Shown here: positions 17,771-26,861 of the stretch, one piece after another | Position numbering within the stretch: the first letter of the stretch is position 1 | Layout of the letters: every line of letters begins with the position of its first letter | DNA from: a virus | Reading direction: 5' to 3' (one strand) | IMG/VR virus record: IMGVR_UViG_3300020178_000897 | Coordinates: 103,519 to 167,518 of that record | Length of the DNA: 64,000 nucleotides | Position numbers and translations under genes: made by a program | Notes under the pieces: generated by a model | The model's database searches: none | The model's input: only the letters and a program-made list of their open reading frames with translations | What the model was told of the DNA's origin: nothing

Positions 17771-18958
17771 ATGAGTTTCTTAAACGGTTTTTTAGATAAT
17801 GTAGCATCGGGTGCTTTAAATCCTAAAGGTAATCTTGCGGATTTTGCCCACGCGGCTAGAACGTTTGTTGATGACAATCACAGACTTGCTCCTAAAGTTA
17901 AATTTCTTTATCACGTGTCTTTTAGTATTAATCCTCAAGCGGCAGCAATTATACCTCAGTTTGATCAACGACACAAAGACGAAATTTCTTTGTTAGTAAA
18001 AACAGCACAATTACCTGGATTTAATATCCAAACAGATGTAAAACATCAGTACAATAGAAAAAAAGTAATACAAAAAAGAATTGATTATACTCCTGTAGGA
18101 ATTACTTTCCATGACGACAATCTTGGTATTTCTACAGCATTATGGGAAGCATATTATAGGTATTATTATAGAGATGGCAATTATGCAAAAGTTGGACCTG
18201 CCGGAGGAGTTGAGCCATTAAACAGACATTATGATAATAGTTCATTATTTAACGAAAAGCAATATAGGTATGGATTTGATAACGATAGTTTAACTCCGTT
18301 CTTTAATCACATTACAATCTATCAAATGTCAAGGAAGCGTTATACTGCATTTACATTAGTAAATCCCTTAATAGCATCTTGGACACATGATACAATGGAT
18401 TACAGTGATCAAGGTACTGGTGTAGAAAGTTCTATGCAGATTGAATATGAAACAGTTCACTACAGTAGAGGTCCTGTTAAAAATGGCCAACCAGCAGGAT
18501 TTGCTATAAACCATTACGATAAAATGCCAAGTCCTAATAGTTTATCAGGCGGCGGCGCCGCTAGTTTATTGGGAGTAGGAGGCGTACTTGCTGGAGGAAT
18601 GGGAGTACTTGACGATATTACCGGAGGTAACGTTAGTTTCGGAACTGTACTTAAAGCCGCGAATGCGATTGGAAACGGAAAATCATTAAATGCAAAAGGT
18701 ATTGGACAAGAACTACTAGGTAGTGCAGTCGGCGCACTTGGACGTAGTCAAGGAATTGACGTAAGTGGAGTAGCAGGTGTTTCATTCCCAAGTGGAGGAA
18801 TAGGACAACTAGGAACATTAGCAACAGCCGCCGCAGTAAGTTTAGGAGCAAAAGCAACAAGCAGTAGTAATCCATCAGGCGGAATACTTTCAGCGTTTGC
18901 AAATAAGACTCGATTACCTAACGCAAAGGCTGGACCAGGAGATGAATACGATGAGTGA
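17771..18958 (+). CDS. Baseplate/tail-tube initiator-like protein (gp54/gp48 type)
   Basis: 395 residues. The N-terminal ~250 residues (FLYHVSFSINP, LVKTAQLPGFNIQTD, YNRKKVIQKRIDYTPVGITF, YTAFTLVNPLIASWTHD) resemble marine T4-like proteins annotated as baseplate tail-tube initiator and have the look of a tube-fold domain. The C-terminal ~130 residues are Gly/Ala/Ser-rich and low complexity. Placed directly after gp19. I cannot separate gp54 from gp48 on sequence alone. No SD; the start is set by the late promoter 5 nt upstream. Confidence 0.6.
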   Translation: MSFLNGFLDNVASGALNPKGNLADFAHAARTFVDDNHRLAPKVKFLYHVSFSINPQAAAIIPQFDQRHKDEISLLVKTAQLPGFNIQTDVKHQYNRKKVIQKRIDYTPVGITFHDDNLGISTALWEAYYRYYYRDGNYAKVGPAGGVEPLNRHYDNSSLFNEKQYRYGFDNDSLTPFFNHITIYQMSRKRYTAFTLVNPLIASWTHDTMDYSDQGTGVESSMQIEYETVHYSRGPVKNGQPAGFAINHYDKMPSPNSLSGGGAASLLGVGGVLAGGMGVLDDITGGNVSFGTVLKAANAIGNGKSLNAKGIGQELLGSAVGALGRSQGIDVSGVAGVSFPSGGIGQLGTLATAAAVSLGAKATSSSNPSGGILSAFANKTRLPNAKAGPGDEYDE

Positions 18959-19337
18959 TACCGGATCAATTAGAGGAAATTTACCTCCTAAGAAGGTAAC
19001 TGACAGTGCAGATAACACTAAAAAATATTTTAATACATACTATGCTAAACAGCTATCATATCCTGCAAACGAAGTAGATGCAGTAATTGGATTTTTAGAA
19101 CAAAAAGGGTTTGACCCCGCGGCGGCAGCGTCAACTGGCGCAATACTACTTCAACAAGCAAAACTTGATAACATTAAAGTGTTTGAATTATTAGATACAT
19201 TATCTGGTTTTGATAAGCTACAGCTAAGTGCTACTGTTGCTCAAGTATTAAATTTTAATAGAGAAAAAACAAGTTCTATTGGATTTAAAACTGATAATCA
19301 ATATAATTATCTAGAAGCTAGAAACATTTTAGGTTAG
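18951..19337 (+). CDS. Conserved virion-type protein of marine T4-like phages
   Basis: 128 residues from the ATG at 18951, which overlaps the preceding stop by 8 nt; the longer in-frame start at 18897 lies inside that gene. Helical protein with YYAKQLSYPANEVDAVIGF and AILLQQAKLDNIKVFELLD, a pattern I recall from small structural proteins encoded near the tail genes of cyanophages. No enzymatic motif. Sandwiched between the tube-initiator-like gene and gp4, so probably a tail or head-completion component. Confidence 0.6.
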   Translation: MSDTGSIRGNLPPKKVTDSADNTKKYFNTYYAKQLSYPANEVDAVIGFLEQKGFDPAAAASTGAILLQQAKLDNIKVFELLDTLSGFDKLQLSATVAQVLNFNREKTSSIGFKTDNQYNYLEARNILG

Positions 19338-19341
19338 TGTT

Positions 19342-19776
19342 ATGGCTAAGTTTGCTCAAGGCAAATATACTCTTAAAAATCCTGAAAAATATGTAGGAGG
19401 CAAAACACCAACATATAGAAGTGGATGGGAATTTGCTTTTATGAAATTCTGCGACGAAAATCCTAGCATACAAACTTGGGCAAGTGAAGCGATAAAAATA
19501 CCTTATCGCAATCCATTTACAGGTAAAGCTACTATATACGTTCCAGACTTTTTTATACAATACAAAACTAAAAAAGGTAAAAATATGGTTGAACTAATCG
19601 AAGTTAAACCTGATAATCAAACTATGATGGAAAAGGCAGGAAACAGTAAACATAATCAAGCACATGCAATATTAAATATGGCAAAATGGGAAGCCGCAAG
19701 AGCATATTGTAAATCAAAAGGAATAACATTTAGAGTTATCACAGAAAAAGATATGTTCCATCAAGGAAAACGATAA
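19342..19776 (+). CDS. gp4: Head completion protein gp4 (gp50/gp4)
   Basis: 144 residues. Very close to the T4 family: MAKFAQGKYTLKNPEKYVG, PTYRSGWEFAFMKFCDE, SEAIKIPYRNPFTGK, YVPDFFI, ELIEVKPDNQT. The EVKP and PDFF elements are those of a TnsA-like restriction-endonuclease fold. In T4 the protein acts on packaged heads, preparing the DNA end and portal for tail joining. The gene starts 4 nt after the preceding stop and its own stop overlaps the next late promoter. Confidence 0.9.
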   Translation: MAKFAQGKYTLKNPEKYVGGKTPTYRSGWEFAFMKFCDENPSIQTWASEAIKIPYRNPFTGKATIYVPDFFIQYKTKKGKNMVELIEVKPDNQTMMEKAGNSKHNQAHAILNMAKWEAARAYCKSKGITFRVITEKDMFHQGKR

Positions 19777-19779
19777 ATA
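19772..19779 (+). promoter_or_regulatory. T4-type late promoter (gp16)
   Basis: GATAAATA overlapping the gp4 stop codon; the gp16 ATG is at 19806, giving a ~20-nt leader with only a weak GTGAG ribosome-binding site. Confidence 0.7.
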
Positions 19780-19805
19780 ATAGTAGCAGTTAATGTGAGT
19801 ATATA

Positions 19806-20294
19806 ATGACCAAAAAATTAGAAGAACTTCTTGACTTGCCTGATAGTAAAGAACTAATCAAGCAAGAACAAAAGAAAGAAAAAAAAGAAGTAGTTGAGCA
19901 ACAAAATAACACGATGCGTGATATCGCAGAGTTTGATAAAATTGCTAGTGCATTGCCCGCAGTAAAAGGGCTAGGTGAAATGGCTGATAAAGAGCTTAAC
20001 GAAATCGCTGACAAAGCAATGGAAGCATATGATGATCTAATGGACTTAGGTATGAATGTTGAAAGTCGGTATGCTAGTAGAGTATTTGAAGTAGCAGGCG
20101 GCATGCTTAAAACATCGCTTGATGCTAAAGTTGCTAAGTTAGATAAAAAACTAAAAATGATTGACCTGCAACTTAAAAAAGAAAAAATGGACAAAGAAGG
20201 CGGAACTGGTGATGACGGCGTTATTTCTGGTGAAGGCTATATTATAACAGATCGTAATAGTTTACTTGAAAAACTTAAGAATATGGATAAATAA
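19806..20294 (+). CDS. gp16: Small terminase subunit gp16
   Basis: 162 residues, the size of T4 gp16 (164). Strongly helical and charged, with the conserved block VESRYASRVFEVAGGMLKT followed by a Lys-rich coiled segment (AKVAKLDKKLKMIDLQLKKE) that would build the central ring, and a C-terminal tail. gp16 recognises concatemer DNA and stimulates gp17. It lies two genes upstream of gp17 rather than immediately before it. Confidence 0.8.
   Translation: MTKKLEELLDLPDSKELIKQEQKKEKKEVVEQQNNTMRDIAEFDKIASALPAVKGLGEMADKELNEIADKAMEAYDDLMDLGMNVESRYASRVFEVAGGMLKTSLDAKVAKLDKKLKMIDLQLKKEKMDKEGGTGDDGVISGEGYIITDRNSLLEKLKNMDK
20286..20293 (+). promoter_or_regulatory. T4-type late promoter
   Basis: GATAAATA built into the last codons of gp16, followed by an AAGGA ribosome-binding site before the ATG at 20312. 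Confidence 0.7.
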
Positions 20295-20311
20295 TTTATA
20301 AGGACGGAAAC

Positions 20312-20872
20312 ATGTTTGAAAAATATCTAGCAGAAGCAAAAAAGATTTACGAGTTTAAAGTTGGAGTTGCAGGAGAATTACCTGACGGGTTTGCCGATTC
20401 AATTGAGACCGCGTTAAAGCGTTACAGTGTAGCGTCAATGAGCGCCGGAAAGAAAACACCAATTCAAGAACGTCCGCTAGATTTTCCACAGTTATCTAAT
20501 TGTGAAGTTACATATTACGAAGTTGCATTAAACTATCCTACTACACCACAGGTATTAGAGGAATACATTCCAATGTGTTGCGGTATTGACAGAGCTAATG
20601 TAATTGTACGTAATGTAAACGACCCAATTGACAGCTATCAAGAAACAGGCGATGGTAGTCCATATGTATCTAAACTAGAAACATTAGAAATGGAACAAGC
20701 CGATCCAAAGGCACAAAATACTGTTGGTACAAACAGAGTAATGGATTTACTCAAAGAACTAGAAACTGCAAGAAAGGAACAAGAATATGATCCTATTGCA
20801 GAAGTAAAATCAGGAAATCAAAAAGATATTAGTGATAAAGAAAATTCAGTGTCACCGATAGGGAGCAAATAA
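20312..20872 (+). CDS. Conserved hypothetical protein between terminase subunits
   Basis: 186 residues. N-terminal two-thirds folded (YEFKVGVAGELPDGFADSI, LKRYSVASMSAGKKTPIQE, FPQLSNCEVTYYEVAL), C-terminal third charged and likely disordered. I recall similar proteins beside terminase genes of marine T4-like phages; function unknown. Context suggests a capsid or packaging accessory protein. Starts behind its own late promoter with a good SD. Confidence 0.65.
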   Translation: MFEKYLAEAKKIYEFKVGVAGELPDGFADSIETALKRYSVASMSAGKKTPIQERPLDFPQLSNCEVTYYEVALNYPTTPQVLEEYIPMCCGIDRANVIVRNVNDPIDSYQETGDGSPYVSKLETLEMEQADPKAQNTVGTNRVMDLLKELETARKEQEYDPIAEVKSGNQKDISDKENSVSPIGSK

Positions 20873-20873
20873 T

Positions 20874-21761
20874 ATGGATATGAAAAAAATCTTACAAAAT
20901 ATGGACGCGGCAGCCGTCGGCAACAAACCTTTCAAAGGTGACGAAAATTATAACGATATGAAAAAGATCTTAGAAGGGTTGAACAAAGTAAATCAACAAC
21001 CAACTAAGCAAGTTATTAATGAATCAGCATCAATGAATATTAGCATGACAGCAGATGACGCAAGTCAAGTTGGTGAACTAATGGCATTAATGCGTAATGC
21101 AGGTATGAATCCGCAACCAGTAGGAAATGCATTTATAGATAATCCAAACATCCCAGGACGTGACGATGTACCAGGAGACCAAGATCTAAAAGCAGGAGCA
21201 CTTGGCTCTGCTGTAGGAGCAGGCTTAGGTGCAATGGCAGGCGGACCAATTGGCGCGGCAGTAGGCGGCGGCATTGGTTCAGCACTAACAAGCGATGATC
21301 ATGACGATCCAAATATTCCAGGAAAAGATGATGTACCGGGTGACCAAGATCTACAAGCAGGAATGGGTGGATCATTAGCAGGCGGATTATTAGGCGGAGC
21401 GGCTGGACAAGTAGCAGGCGCACCAGCAAGTGCCGCATTAGGTGCCGCAGGAACAGCATTAGGAACAGCAGTTGGCGGACCAGTTGGCGGAGCAATTGGT
21501 GGCGCGGCAGGCAGAGCAATTCCAGCACTAGCAGGCTCAGTGGTTGGTTCAAAAATTGGTGACAAACTAACAGGCGAAGATTACGAAAACGAGCCAGACG
21601 AAGATTATAGACCAGCTTCAGATATGGTTAGAGGCGGTAACGATATTAATAAGTCTAAAAAATCATATCCACCAGTAGCAGGCGGAGATAATCCAATGGC
21701 AATAAAAGATAAAATTAAAGAAGAGTTATCAGCACTTTACAAACAATTTCAAAATAAGTAA
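20874..21761 (+). CDS. Glycine-zipper protein with internal repeats
   Basis: 295 residues. The helical N-terminal 80 residues precede two copies of NPNIPGRDDVPGDQDL (residues 90-105 and, as DPNIPGKDDVPGDQDL, 145-160). Each copy is followed by a Gly/Ala zipper (GAGLGAMAGGPIGAAVGGG; GGLLGGAAGQVAGAP). Such zippers insert into or span membranes. Together with the neighbouring 745-residue protein this suggests an internal head or ejection protein that could line a membrane pore (inference). Starts 1 nt after the previous stop. ATG at 20874 or 20880. Confidence 0.6.
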   Translation: MDMKKILQNMDAAAVGNKPFKGDENYNDMKKILEGLNKVNQQPTKQVINESASMNISMTADDASQVGELMALMRNAGMNPQPVGNAFIDNPNIPGRDDVPGDQDLKAGALGSAVGAGLGAMAGGPIGAAVGGGIGSALTSDDHDDPNIPGKDDVPGDQDLQAGMGGSLAGGLLGGAAGQVAGAPASAALGAAGTALGTAVGGPVGGAIGGAAGRAIPALAGSVVGSKIGDKLTGEDYENEPDEDYRPASDMVRGGNDINKSKKSYPPVAGGDNPMAIKDKIKEELSALYKQFQNK

Positions 21762-21787
21762 TAATAAACTCTACTACTACTAACTCA

Positions 21788-21813
21788 ATACCCGCTTCGG
21801 CGGGTATTTTTTT
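21788..21813 (+). terminator. Rho-independent terminator with UUCG tetraloop
   Basis: ATACCCGC (21788-21795), TTCG, GCGGGTAT (21800-21807), then T run to 21813. An 8-bp stem with an extra-stable UUCG loop separates the small-terminase unit from gp17. Confidence 0.93.
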
Positions 21814-21814
21814 G

Positions 21815-21822
21815 GTTAAATA
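21815..21822 (+). promoter_or_regulatory. Late promoter of gp17, leaderless geometry
   Basis: GTTAAATA, then GTATT, then ATG at 21828. The promoter starts 2 nt after the terminator U tract, leaving no room for a ribosome-binding site. Confidence 0.65.
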
Positions 21823-21827
21823 GTATT

Positions 21828-23417
21828 ATGGCATCATCATTAGACGGCGTCTTAATTAAGAAGGCGAATAAAAAAGAAACATTCACTGACACACAGATTG
21901 AAGATCTTGCAAAGTGTATGGATCCAACAAACGGTTATATGCACTTTGCTAAAAAGTTTGCATTCATTCAGCACCCCGTAAAAGGAAAACTGTTGTTTGC
22001 ACCGTTTGACTATCAAGAACGTCTACTAAAAAGTTATCATGATTTTCGATTTAATATTAACATGTTGCCTAGACAAACGGGCAAAACAACGTGTGCCGCA
22101 GTATATCTAGCATGGTATGCAATGTTCCACCCAGATCAAACAATACTAATTGCCGCACACAAGTATACAGGTGCACAAGAAATTATGCAACGTATTCGAT
22201 ATGTTTATGAATGCTGTCCGGATTATATTAGAGCAGGTGTTACAAGTTATAACAAAGGTAGCATTGAGTTTGAAAATGGAAGTAGAATTGTTAGTGCAAC
22301 AACAACTGAAAATACTGGCCGTGGTATGAGTATCTCGTTGCTATATTGTGATGAGTTTGCATTTGTTGGTCCTAATATTGCTACTGAGTTTTGGACTGCT
22401 ATTTCACCTACACTAGCAACAGGTGGTCGCGCTATTATTACAAGTACACCAAACAGTGATGAAGATACATTTGCAATGATTTGGAAAGAGTCACAAAATA
22501 AATTTGATGAATACGGCAATGAACAAGAATTAGGTGTAAACGGCTTCCATGGATTTACATGTAATTGGGACGAACATCCTGATCGTGATGACGAATGGAA
22601 AAAACAAGAAATTGGACGTATTGGTGAAGAACGTTTCCGTCGTGAGTATGGATGTGAGTTCTTAGTATATGATGAAACATTAATTAATGCTATCAAATTA
22701 GCTGGAATGGAAGGGACTCCTCCATTAATGAATATGGGTCAAACTAGATGGTATTCAAAACCAACAGCAGATCAAAATTATGCCGTTGCACTTGATCCAG
22801 CAATGGGTACCGGCGGAGATTATGCCGCAATACAAGTTTTTGAATTACCTAGTTACAGACAAATTGCAGAGTGGAGGCATAATGAAACTGCTATTCCTGC
22901 ACAAATTAGAATTTTAAAAGATATCTGTCAGCATATTAAAGATAGTTGTAACACATCTGGTACTAATATATATTGGAGCGTTGAAAACAATAGTATTGGC
23001 GAAGCCGCACTTATTGTTATTAATGACTTTGGTGAAGAAAATATACCTGGATTATTTGTAAGTGAACCTATTCGCAAAGGACATGTTCGCAAGTTCCGTA
23101 AAGGATTTAATACTACACACGGCACTAAAATTACAGCATGTAGCAGACTAAAAACTATGATTGAAAACGATAAAATGAAGATTAATAGTTCTGCACTAAT
23201 TACAGAACTTAAAGGATTTGTTGCTACAGGTACTAGTTTTAAAGCAAAAACAGGCGCCACAGATGACTTAATAAGTGCTACATTATTAGCTATTAGAATG
23301 ATGGCAGTATTAAAAGATTGGGATCCGAGAATATATAACACATTTAACCAATCTGATACAGATTATGAAGATTACGAGCCGCCGATGCCGATCTTCGTTA
23401 CAGGCGGTTTAGGATAA
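21828..23417 (+). CDS. gp17: Large terminase subunit gp17
   Basis: 529 residues (T4 gp17: 610). Packaging ATPase with Walker A RQTGKTT (82-88) and Walker B LLYCDEFAFV (171-180), then an RNase H-fold headful nuclease domain starting near VALDPAMGTGGDY, with a C-terminal acidic element GATDDLISATLLAI. It pumps concatemeric DNA into the prohead and cuts it. Set between a terminator/late promoter pair and the next late promoter. Confidence 0.96.
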   Translation: MASSLDGVLIKKANKKETFTDTQIEDLAKCMDPTNGYMHFAKKFAFIQHPVKGKLLFAPFDYQERLLKSYHDFRFNINMLPRQTGKTTCAAVYLAWYAMFHPDQTILIAAHKYTGAQEIMQRIRYVYECCPDYIRAGVTSYNKGSIEFENGSRIVSATTTENTGRGMSISLLYCDEFAFVGPNIATEFWTAISPTLATGGRAIITSTPNSDEDTFAMIWKESQNKFDEYGNEQELGVNGFHGFTCNWDEHPDRDDEWKKQEIGRIGEERFRREYGCEFLVYDETLINAIKLAGMEGTPPLMNMGQTRWYSKPTADQNYAVALDPAMGTGGDYAAIQVFELPSYRQIAEWRHNETAIPAQIRILKDICQHIKDSCNTSGTNIYWSVENNSIGEAALIVINDFGEENIPGLFVSEPIRKGHVRKFRKGFNTTHGTKITACSRLKTMIENDKMKINSSALITELKGFVATGTSFKAKTGATDDLISATLLAIRMMAVLKDWDPRIYNTFNQSDTDYEDYEPPMPIFVTGGLG

Positions 23418-23420
23418 ATA
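23413..23420 (+). promoter_or_regulatory. Late promoter with leaderless geometry
   Basis: GATAAATA overlapping the gp17 stop codon, then TTAAT and the ATG at 23426. Confidence 0.65.
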
Positions 23421-23425
23421 TTAAT

Positions 23426-25663
23426 ATGAAAAACCTTGATACAGTTGCAGAAGAATTATTTAATAAGATTAGGGGTAGATTTCCTAGTGTAACAGTGGGC
23501 GATGAAAGTGCCACTATTACTAATCAGCCTAATACAGGTAGATTTTTTGAATTTACTTTTGCAAGCGGTAAAAAAGTAAATATATCATTGAATGAAAAAG
23601 ATTTAACTATTATGTATAGTAAAAATCTTTTTGGCGAAGATGAGAATGTTTTAAAAGATAAATGGTTTGATTTTTTAAAAGAGTTAAGACAATTTGCAAA
23701 GAAGAGAATGCTTAATTTTGATACAAGAGATATTAATAAATCAAACTTAGATAAACGAGATTATGAATACCTTAGCACGGAGAAACAAATGAGCGAATCA
23801 AAGATGTATGGTACTAGTAGAACTAGTTACCAAGACGTAGGAACAGCAAGAATGGTAGTAAAACATGCTGGCCCAGTTAACCACGAAAATGCCGCAGGAC
23901 GTACACAAAACGTACATAGCATTTATATCGAAAGTGACGGCGGAGAGAGATTTAAATATCCTTATCGTCATCTAAACGGTGCAAGAGCAATGACAAGACA
24001 CGTTGCGGAAGGCGGAACACCTTACGATGACTTTGGTAAACATATTACAGGACTTTCTGAAGAACTAGTAAACCTACGTAAATTTAAAACATACATGAAT
24101 CGCTCAAGTGTAATGGCAGAAGGCTTACTAGGGTATATGGATATAGTTAATGAAAGACTTAATACAGTTAAAAAGACTGTTGAAATGCTTCAAAGAGAAA
24201 ACTTCTATAAAGAAAGTGTTAGTACTTTTAAAACAGCCGTGCTAGAAGATGTTCCAGAAGATGTTTCAAATACTTGGATTGATGAATTAACTATTAAACA
24301 GTTTAACGAAGAATTAAAAGGTGTATTTCCTTATATCTATAAACTAGTAAGTGAAGCAAACAAAGTTGAAGAAATTGGTCCAGATGAACTATTAGGCGAA
24401 AGAGACGACCTTGCTAATCAAGTTGCAAGAGAATTGTTTGACCAAGGTGTGCGTTATAATAGCGTCGAAGACGAAGACAAAATTCATGATATGATGATTG
24501 ACATGGGCTATGGTAAGTACATGAACGACAGAAATTTTGAAGGTGAAGTTTTTGACGATCTAGCAGGCATGGGCGGCGAGGATGATGACGACGGACAACC
24601 TAGTTCATATGACGAGTATCAAGATCTACATGGCGGTGATGATTGGGATCACGGACAATACGATATGGAAAGTGCATACGAGGCACATTTAGAGTCAATT
24701 ATTAGTAATGCGAAACACGAGAAGGATCCTACTATGGAAAAAACAAAACAATTTGAAATGTTTAAAGAACAAATGGCAATTTCGTCAATTGTTGGTTTAA
24801 AAGAATTTAATTTTAATAATAAAACAATTACAGTTAACATGGATAGTAAATTGGCAGAACAAGTACTTGCTGAAAATCCACTAAGATGGATTGCACAAGG
24901 CGCGGCAAAACTTTTACCATCCGTTGGTGCAGGCGCAAGACAAGGACTAGATGACATTGCTCGCGCGGCAACGTCCGGAGCAAGCAAAGCGGCCCAAGGT
25001 GCAAGAACAGCGGCTCAGGCAGCGGCACCAGCAGTGGGCCAAGCGGCAAGAACTACTGGACAAGCAATCGGTAAAGGCGCGGCAGCAACAGCTGGAGCAG
25101 TTGGTAGAAACGTAGTACAGCCTGCGGCTAAGGCAGCTGGCACTGTTGGAGCAATTGGCGGCGGAGCATACTTAGCAGGCGATCAATTAATGGGCGCGGC
25201 AGGTGATGCTATTGCGGCAGCTGGTGATAAAATTGTAACATCAGCAGGTGACTTAACAGCGGCTCTAGGAGATCAACTAGCAGGAATGGTTCCAAATATT
25301 GGCGAAATTGGTGCAATGGCAGCAAAATATGCCCTCCCAGTAGGACTAGTAATTGCGGCAATTTTTGGCGGTTCTAAATTATTAGGGTACTTGTTTGGCG
25401 GCAAAGACGAAAAAGAAGGTATCGAAGACAAGATGAACAAGAGAAGCGAAACGAACAACGATGTTCCGCTTGAAGAGTTTGTTAAAAGTATGTATGATTA
25501 TACTCGCAATAGTTTTCCAAAAGGTGAAACAGCAGTATTAACACAAGTTCAAAAACAGTATGGTGATCATGCTGTAGATGAAGCTCAATCAGTAATGTCA
25601 CAATTAGTGAGCGGGCAAGACGAAGAAATGGCTCGTATTCAGCATCTAGCAGGCGTACGATAA
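23426..25663 (+). CDS. Large virion-type protein with glycine-zipper C terminus
   Basis: 745 residues, not assigned to a characterised family. Residues ~1-110 look like a compact alpha/beta domain. The middle is highly acidic and helical (for example GMGGEDDDDGQPSSYDEYQD). From about 490 to 650 it becomes Ala/Gly-rich with many AAxAGxxG zippers and a hydrophobic segment LPVGLVIAAIFGGSKLLGYL that could cross a membrane. A charged tail follows. Large proteins at this position, after gp17, occur in marine T4-like phages. A head-internal or ejected protein is plausible but unproven. Confidence 0.6.
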   Translation: MKNLDTVAEELFNKIRGRFPSVTVGDESATITNQPNTGRFFEFTFASGKKVNISLNEKDLTIMYSKNLFGEDENVLKDKWFDFLKELRQFAKKRMLNFDTRDINKSNLDKRDYEYLSTEKQMSESKMYGTSRTSYQDVGTARMVVKHAGPVNHENAAGRTQNVHSIYIESDGGERFKYPYRHLNGARAMTRHVAEGGTPYDDFGKHITGLSEELVNLRKFKTYMNRSSVMAEGLLGYMDIVNERLNTVKKTVEMLQRENFYKESVSTFKTAVLEDVPEDVSNTWIDELTIKQFNEELKGVFPYIYKLVSEANKVEEIGPDELLGERDDLANQVARELFDQGVRYNSVEDEDKIHDMMIDMGYGKYMNDRNFEGEVFDDLAGMGGEDDDDGQPSSYDEYQDLHGGDDWDHGQYDMESAYEAHLESIISNAKHEKDPTMEKTKQFEMFKEQMAISSIVGLKEFNFNNKTITVNMDSKLAEQVLAENPLRWIAQGAAKLLPSVGAGARQGLDDIARAATSGASKAAQGARTAAQAAAPAVGQAARTTGQAIGKGAAATAGAVGRNVVQPAAKAAGTVGAIGGGAYLAGDQLMGAAGDAIAAAGDKIVTSAGDLTAALGDQLAGMVPNIGEIGAMAAKYALPVGLVIAAIFGGSKLLGYLFGGKDEKEGIEDKMNKRSETNNDVPLEEFVKSMYDYTRNSFPKGETAVLTQVQKQYGDHAVDEAQSVMSQLVSGQDEEMARIQHLAGVR

Positions 25664-25690
25664 ATTTTTTCAAAAAAGTCAAAATAATAC

Positions 25691-25719
25691 TTGACTTTAT
25701 ATAAGTAAGACTGTATAGT
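25691..25719 (+). promoter_or_regulatory. Sigma70-type promoter of the gp32-uvsX-uvsY block
   Basis: TTGACT (25691-25696), 17-nt spacer, TATAGT (25714-25719). The predicted start near 25726 gives an ~80-nt leader ending in an AGGAGG ribosome-binding site (25793-25798) before gp32. The long leader leaves room for translational autoregulation, as known for T4 gp32. Confidence 0.82.
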
Positions 25720-25806
25720 AGTAACTGTGCTATACAAAAAAAGGCACAAAGAGTAGCAATAATGTTACTCTTGCACATAGGCATTAACATTTAGGAGGCA
25801 TTAACT

Positions 25807-26790
25807 ATGGCATCATTAGCAGAAATCCGAGCAAAGCTCAAAGAACAAGAAGCCGGCACAGGCAACAACCGCTCATCAGGTGGCGACAACGCAATTTACC
25901 CATTTTGGAATATCAAAGAAGGCGAGAGCGCAACGTTCCGTTTCCTTCCAGATGGCGACGATACAAACACTTTCTTCTGGAAAGAACGTTTGATGATCAA
26001 ACTTCCTTTTGCAGGTGTAAAAGGTCAGACTGATTCGCGTCCTGTGCAAGTACAAATTCCATGTATGGAAATGTATGGCGAAACTTGTGAAATTCTAAAC
26101 GAAGTTCGAGGTTGGTTTAAGGATCCTAGTCTAGAAGACATGGGTCGTAAATATTGGAAAAAACGTTCATACGTATTCCAAGGTTTTGTAACTGACAATC
26201 CTTTGTCAGAGGATACAACTCCAGAAAATCCAATCCGTAGATTTATCATTGGACCACAAATTTTCCAAACTATTAAAGCGGCACTTATGGATCCAGACAT
26301 GGAAGAATTACCAACAGATTACACTGCTGGTGTAGACTTCCGTCTTAATAAGACATCTAAAGGCGGCTATGCTGACTATGGCACATCAAATTGGGCTCGT
26401 AGAGAGCGTCCATTAGGTGATGCTGAAATGAATGCAATCAATACACATGGATTGTTTAATTTGTCAGACTTCCTTCCAAAGAAACCAGGTGAAGTTGAAA
26501 TTAAAGTGATGAAAGAAATGTTTGAAGCGTCAGTAGACGGTGAAGCATTTGACATGGATCGTTGGGGTCAATACTTCCGTCCAGCAGGTATGGCACAGCG
26601 TACAGGTGATCCAAACACTCCTGCGGCAAGTACTCCGGCTCCAGTAGCATCTCAGGCAGCACCTACTCCAACAGCAGAAGCAACTCCAGCACCAGTAGCT
26701 GAAGTAGCGCCTGCAACAGAGGAAGCACCTAAGACTGAAAACAAGGCAGAAGATATTCTGTCAATGATTAGAGCACGTCAATCGCAATAA
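25807..26790 (+). CDS. gp32: Single-stranded DNA-binding protein gp32
   Basis: 327 residues (T4: 301). N-terminal LAEIRAKLKEQE cooperativity segment, OB-fold core (YPFWNIKEGESATFRFLPDG, FFWKERLMIKLPFAG, FIIGPQIFQTI), then a Pro/Ala-rich linker and an acidic C-terminal tail (EEAPKTENKAEDIL) that recruits replication partners. Only two cysteines exist (86 and 94), so the T4 His-Cys3 zinc site is absent. First gene of the recombination block, with the strongest SD in the window (AGGAGG). Confidence 0.94.
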   Translation: MASLAEIRAKLKEQEAGTGNNRSSGGDNAIYPFWNIKEGESATFRFLPDGDDTNTFFWKERLMIKLPFAGVKGQTDSRPVQVQIPCMEMYGETCEILNEVRGWFKDPSLEDMGRKYWKKRSYVFQGFVTDNPLSEDTTPENPIRRFIIGPQIFQTIKAALMDPDMEELPTDYTAGVDFRLNKTSKGGYADYGTSNWARRERPLGDAEMNAINTHGLFNLSDFLPKKPGEVEIKVMKEMFEASVDGEAFDMDRWGQYFRPAGMAQRTGDPNTPAASTPAPVASQAAPTPTAEATPAPVAEVAPATEEAPKTENKAEDILSMIRARQSQ

Positions 26791-26800
26791 GATAACAACA

Positions 26801-26832
26801 CCCCTAGGCTTGCTATATAGGCAGCCTGGGGG
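26801..26832 (+). promoter_or_regulatory. Stable hairpin between gp32 and uvsX without U tract
   Basis: CCCCTAGGC (26801-26809) pairs with GCCTGGGGG (26824-26832 region), extended inward by T-A and TGC/GCA pairs around loop TATATAG. No T run follows, so this is not a standard terminator. It may be an mRNA 3'-end stabiliser, a processing site or a partial attenuator setting the gp32:uvsX ratio. Confidence 0.6.
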
Positions 26833-26861
26833 CACTTTCTAACTTTAATATAGGAGAAACA

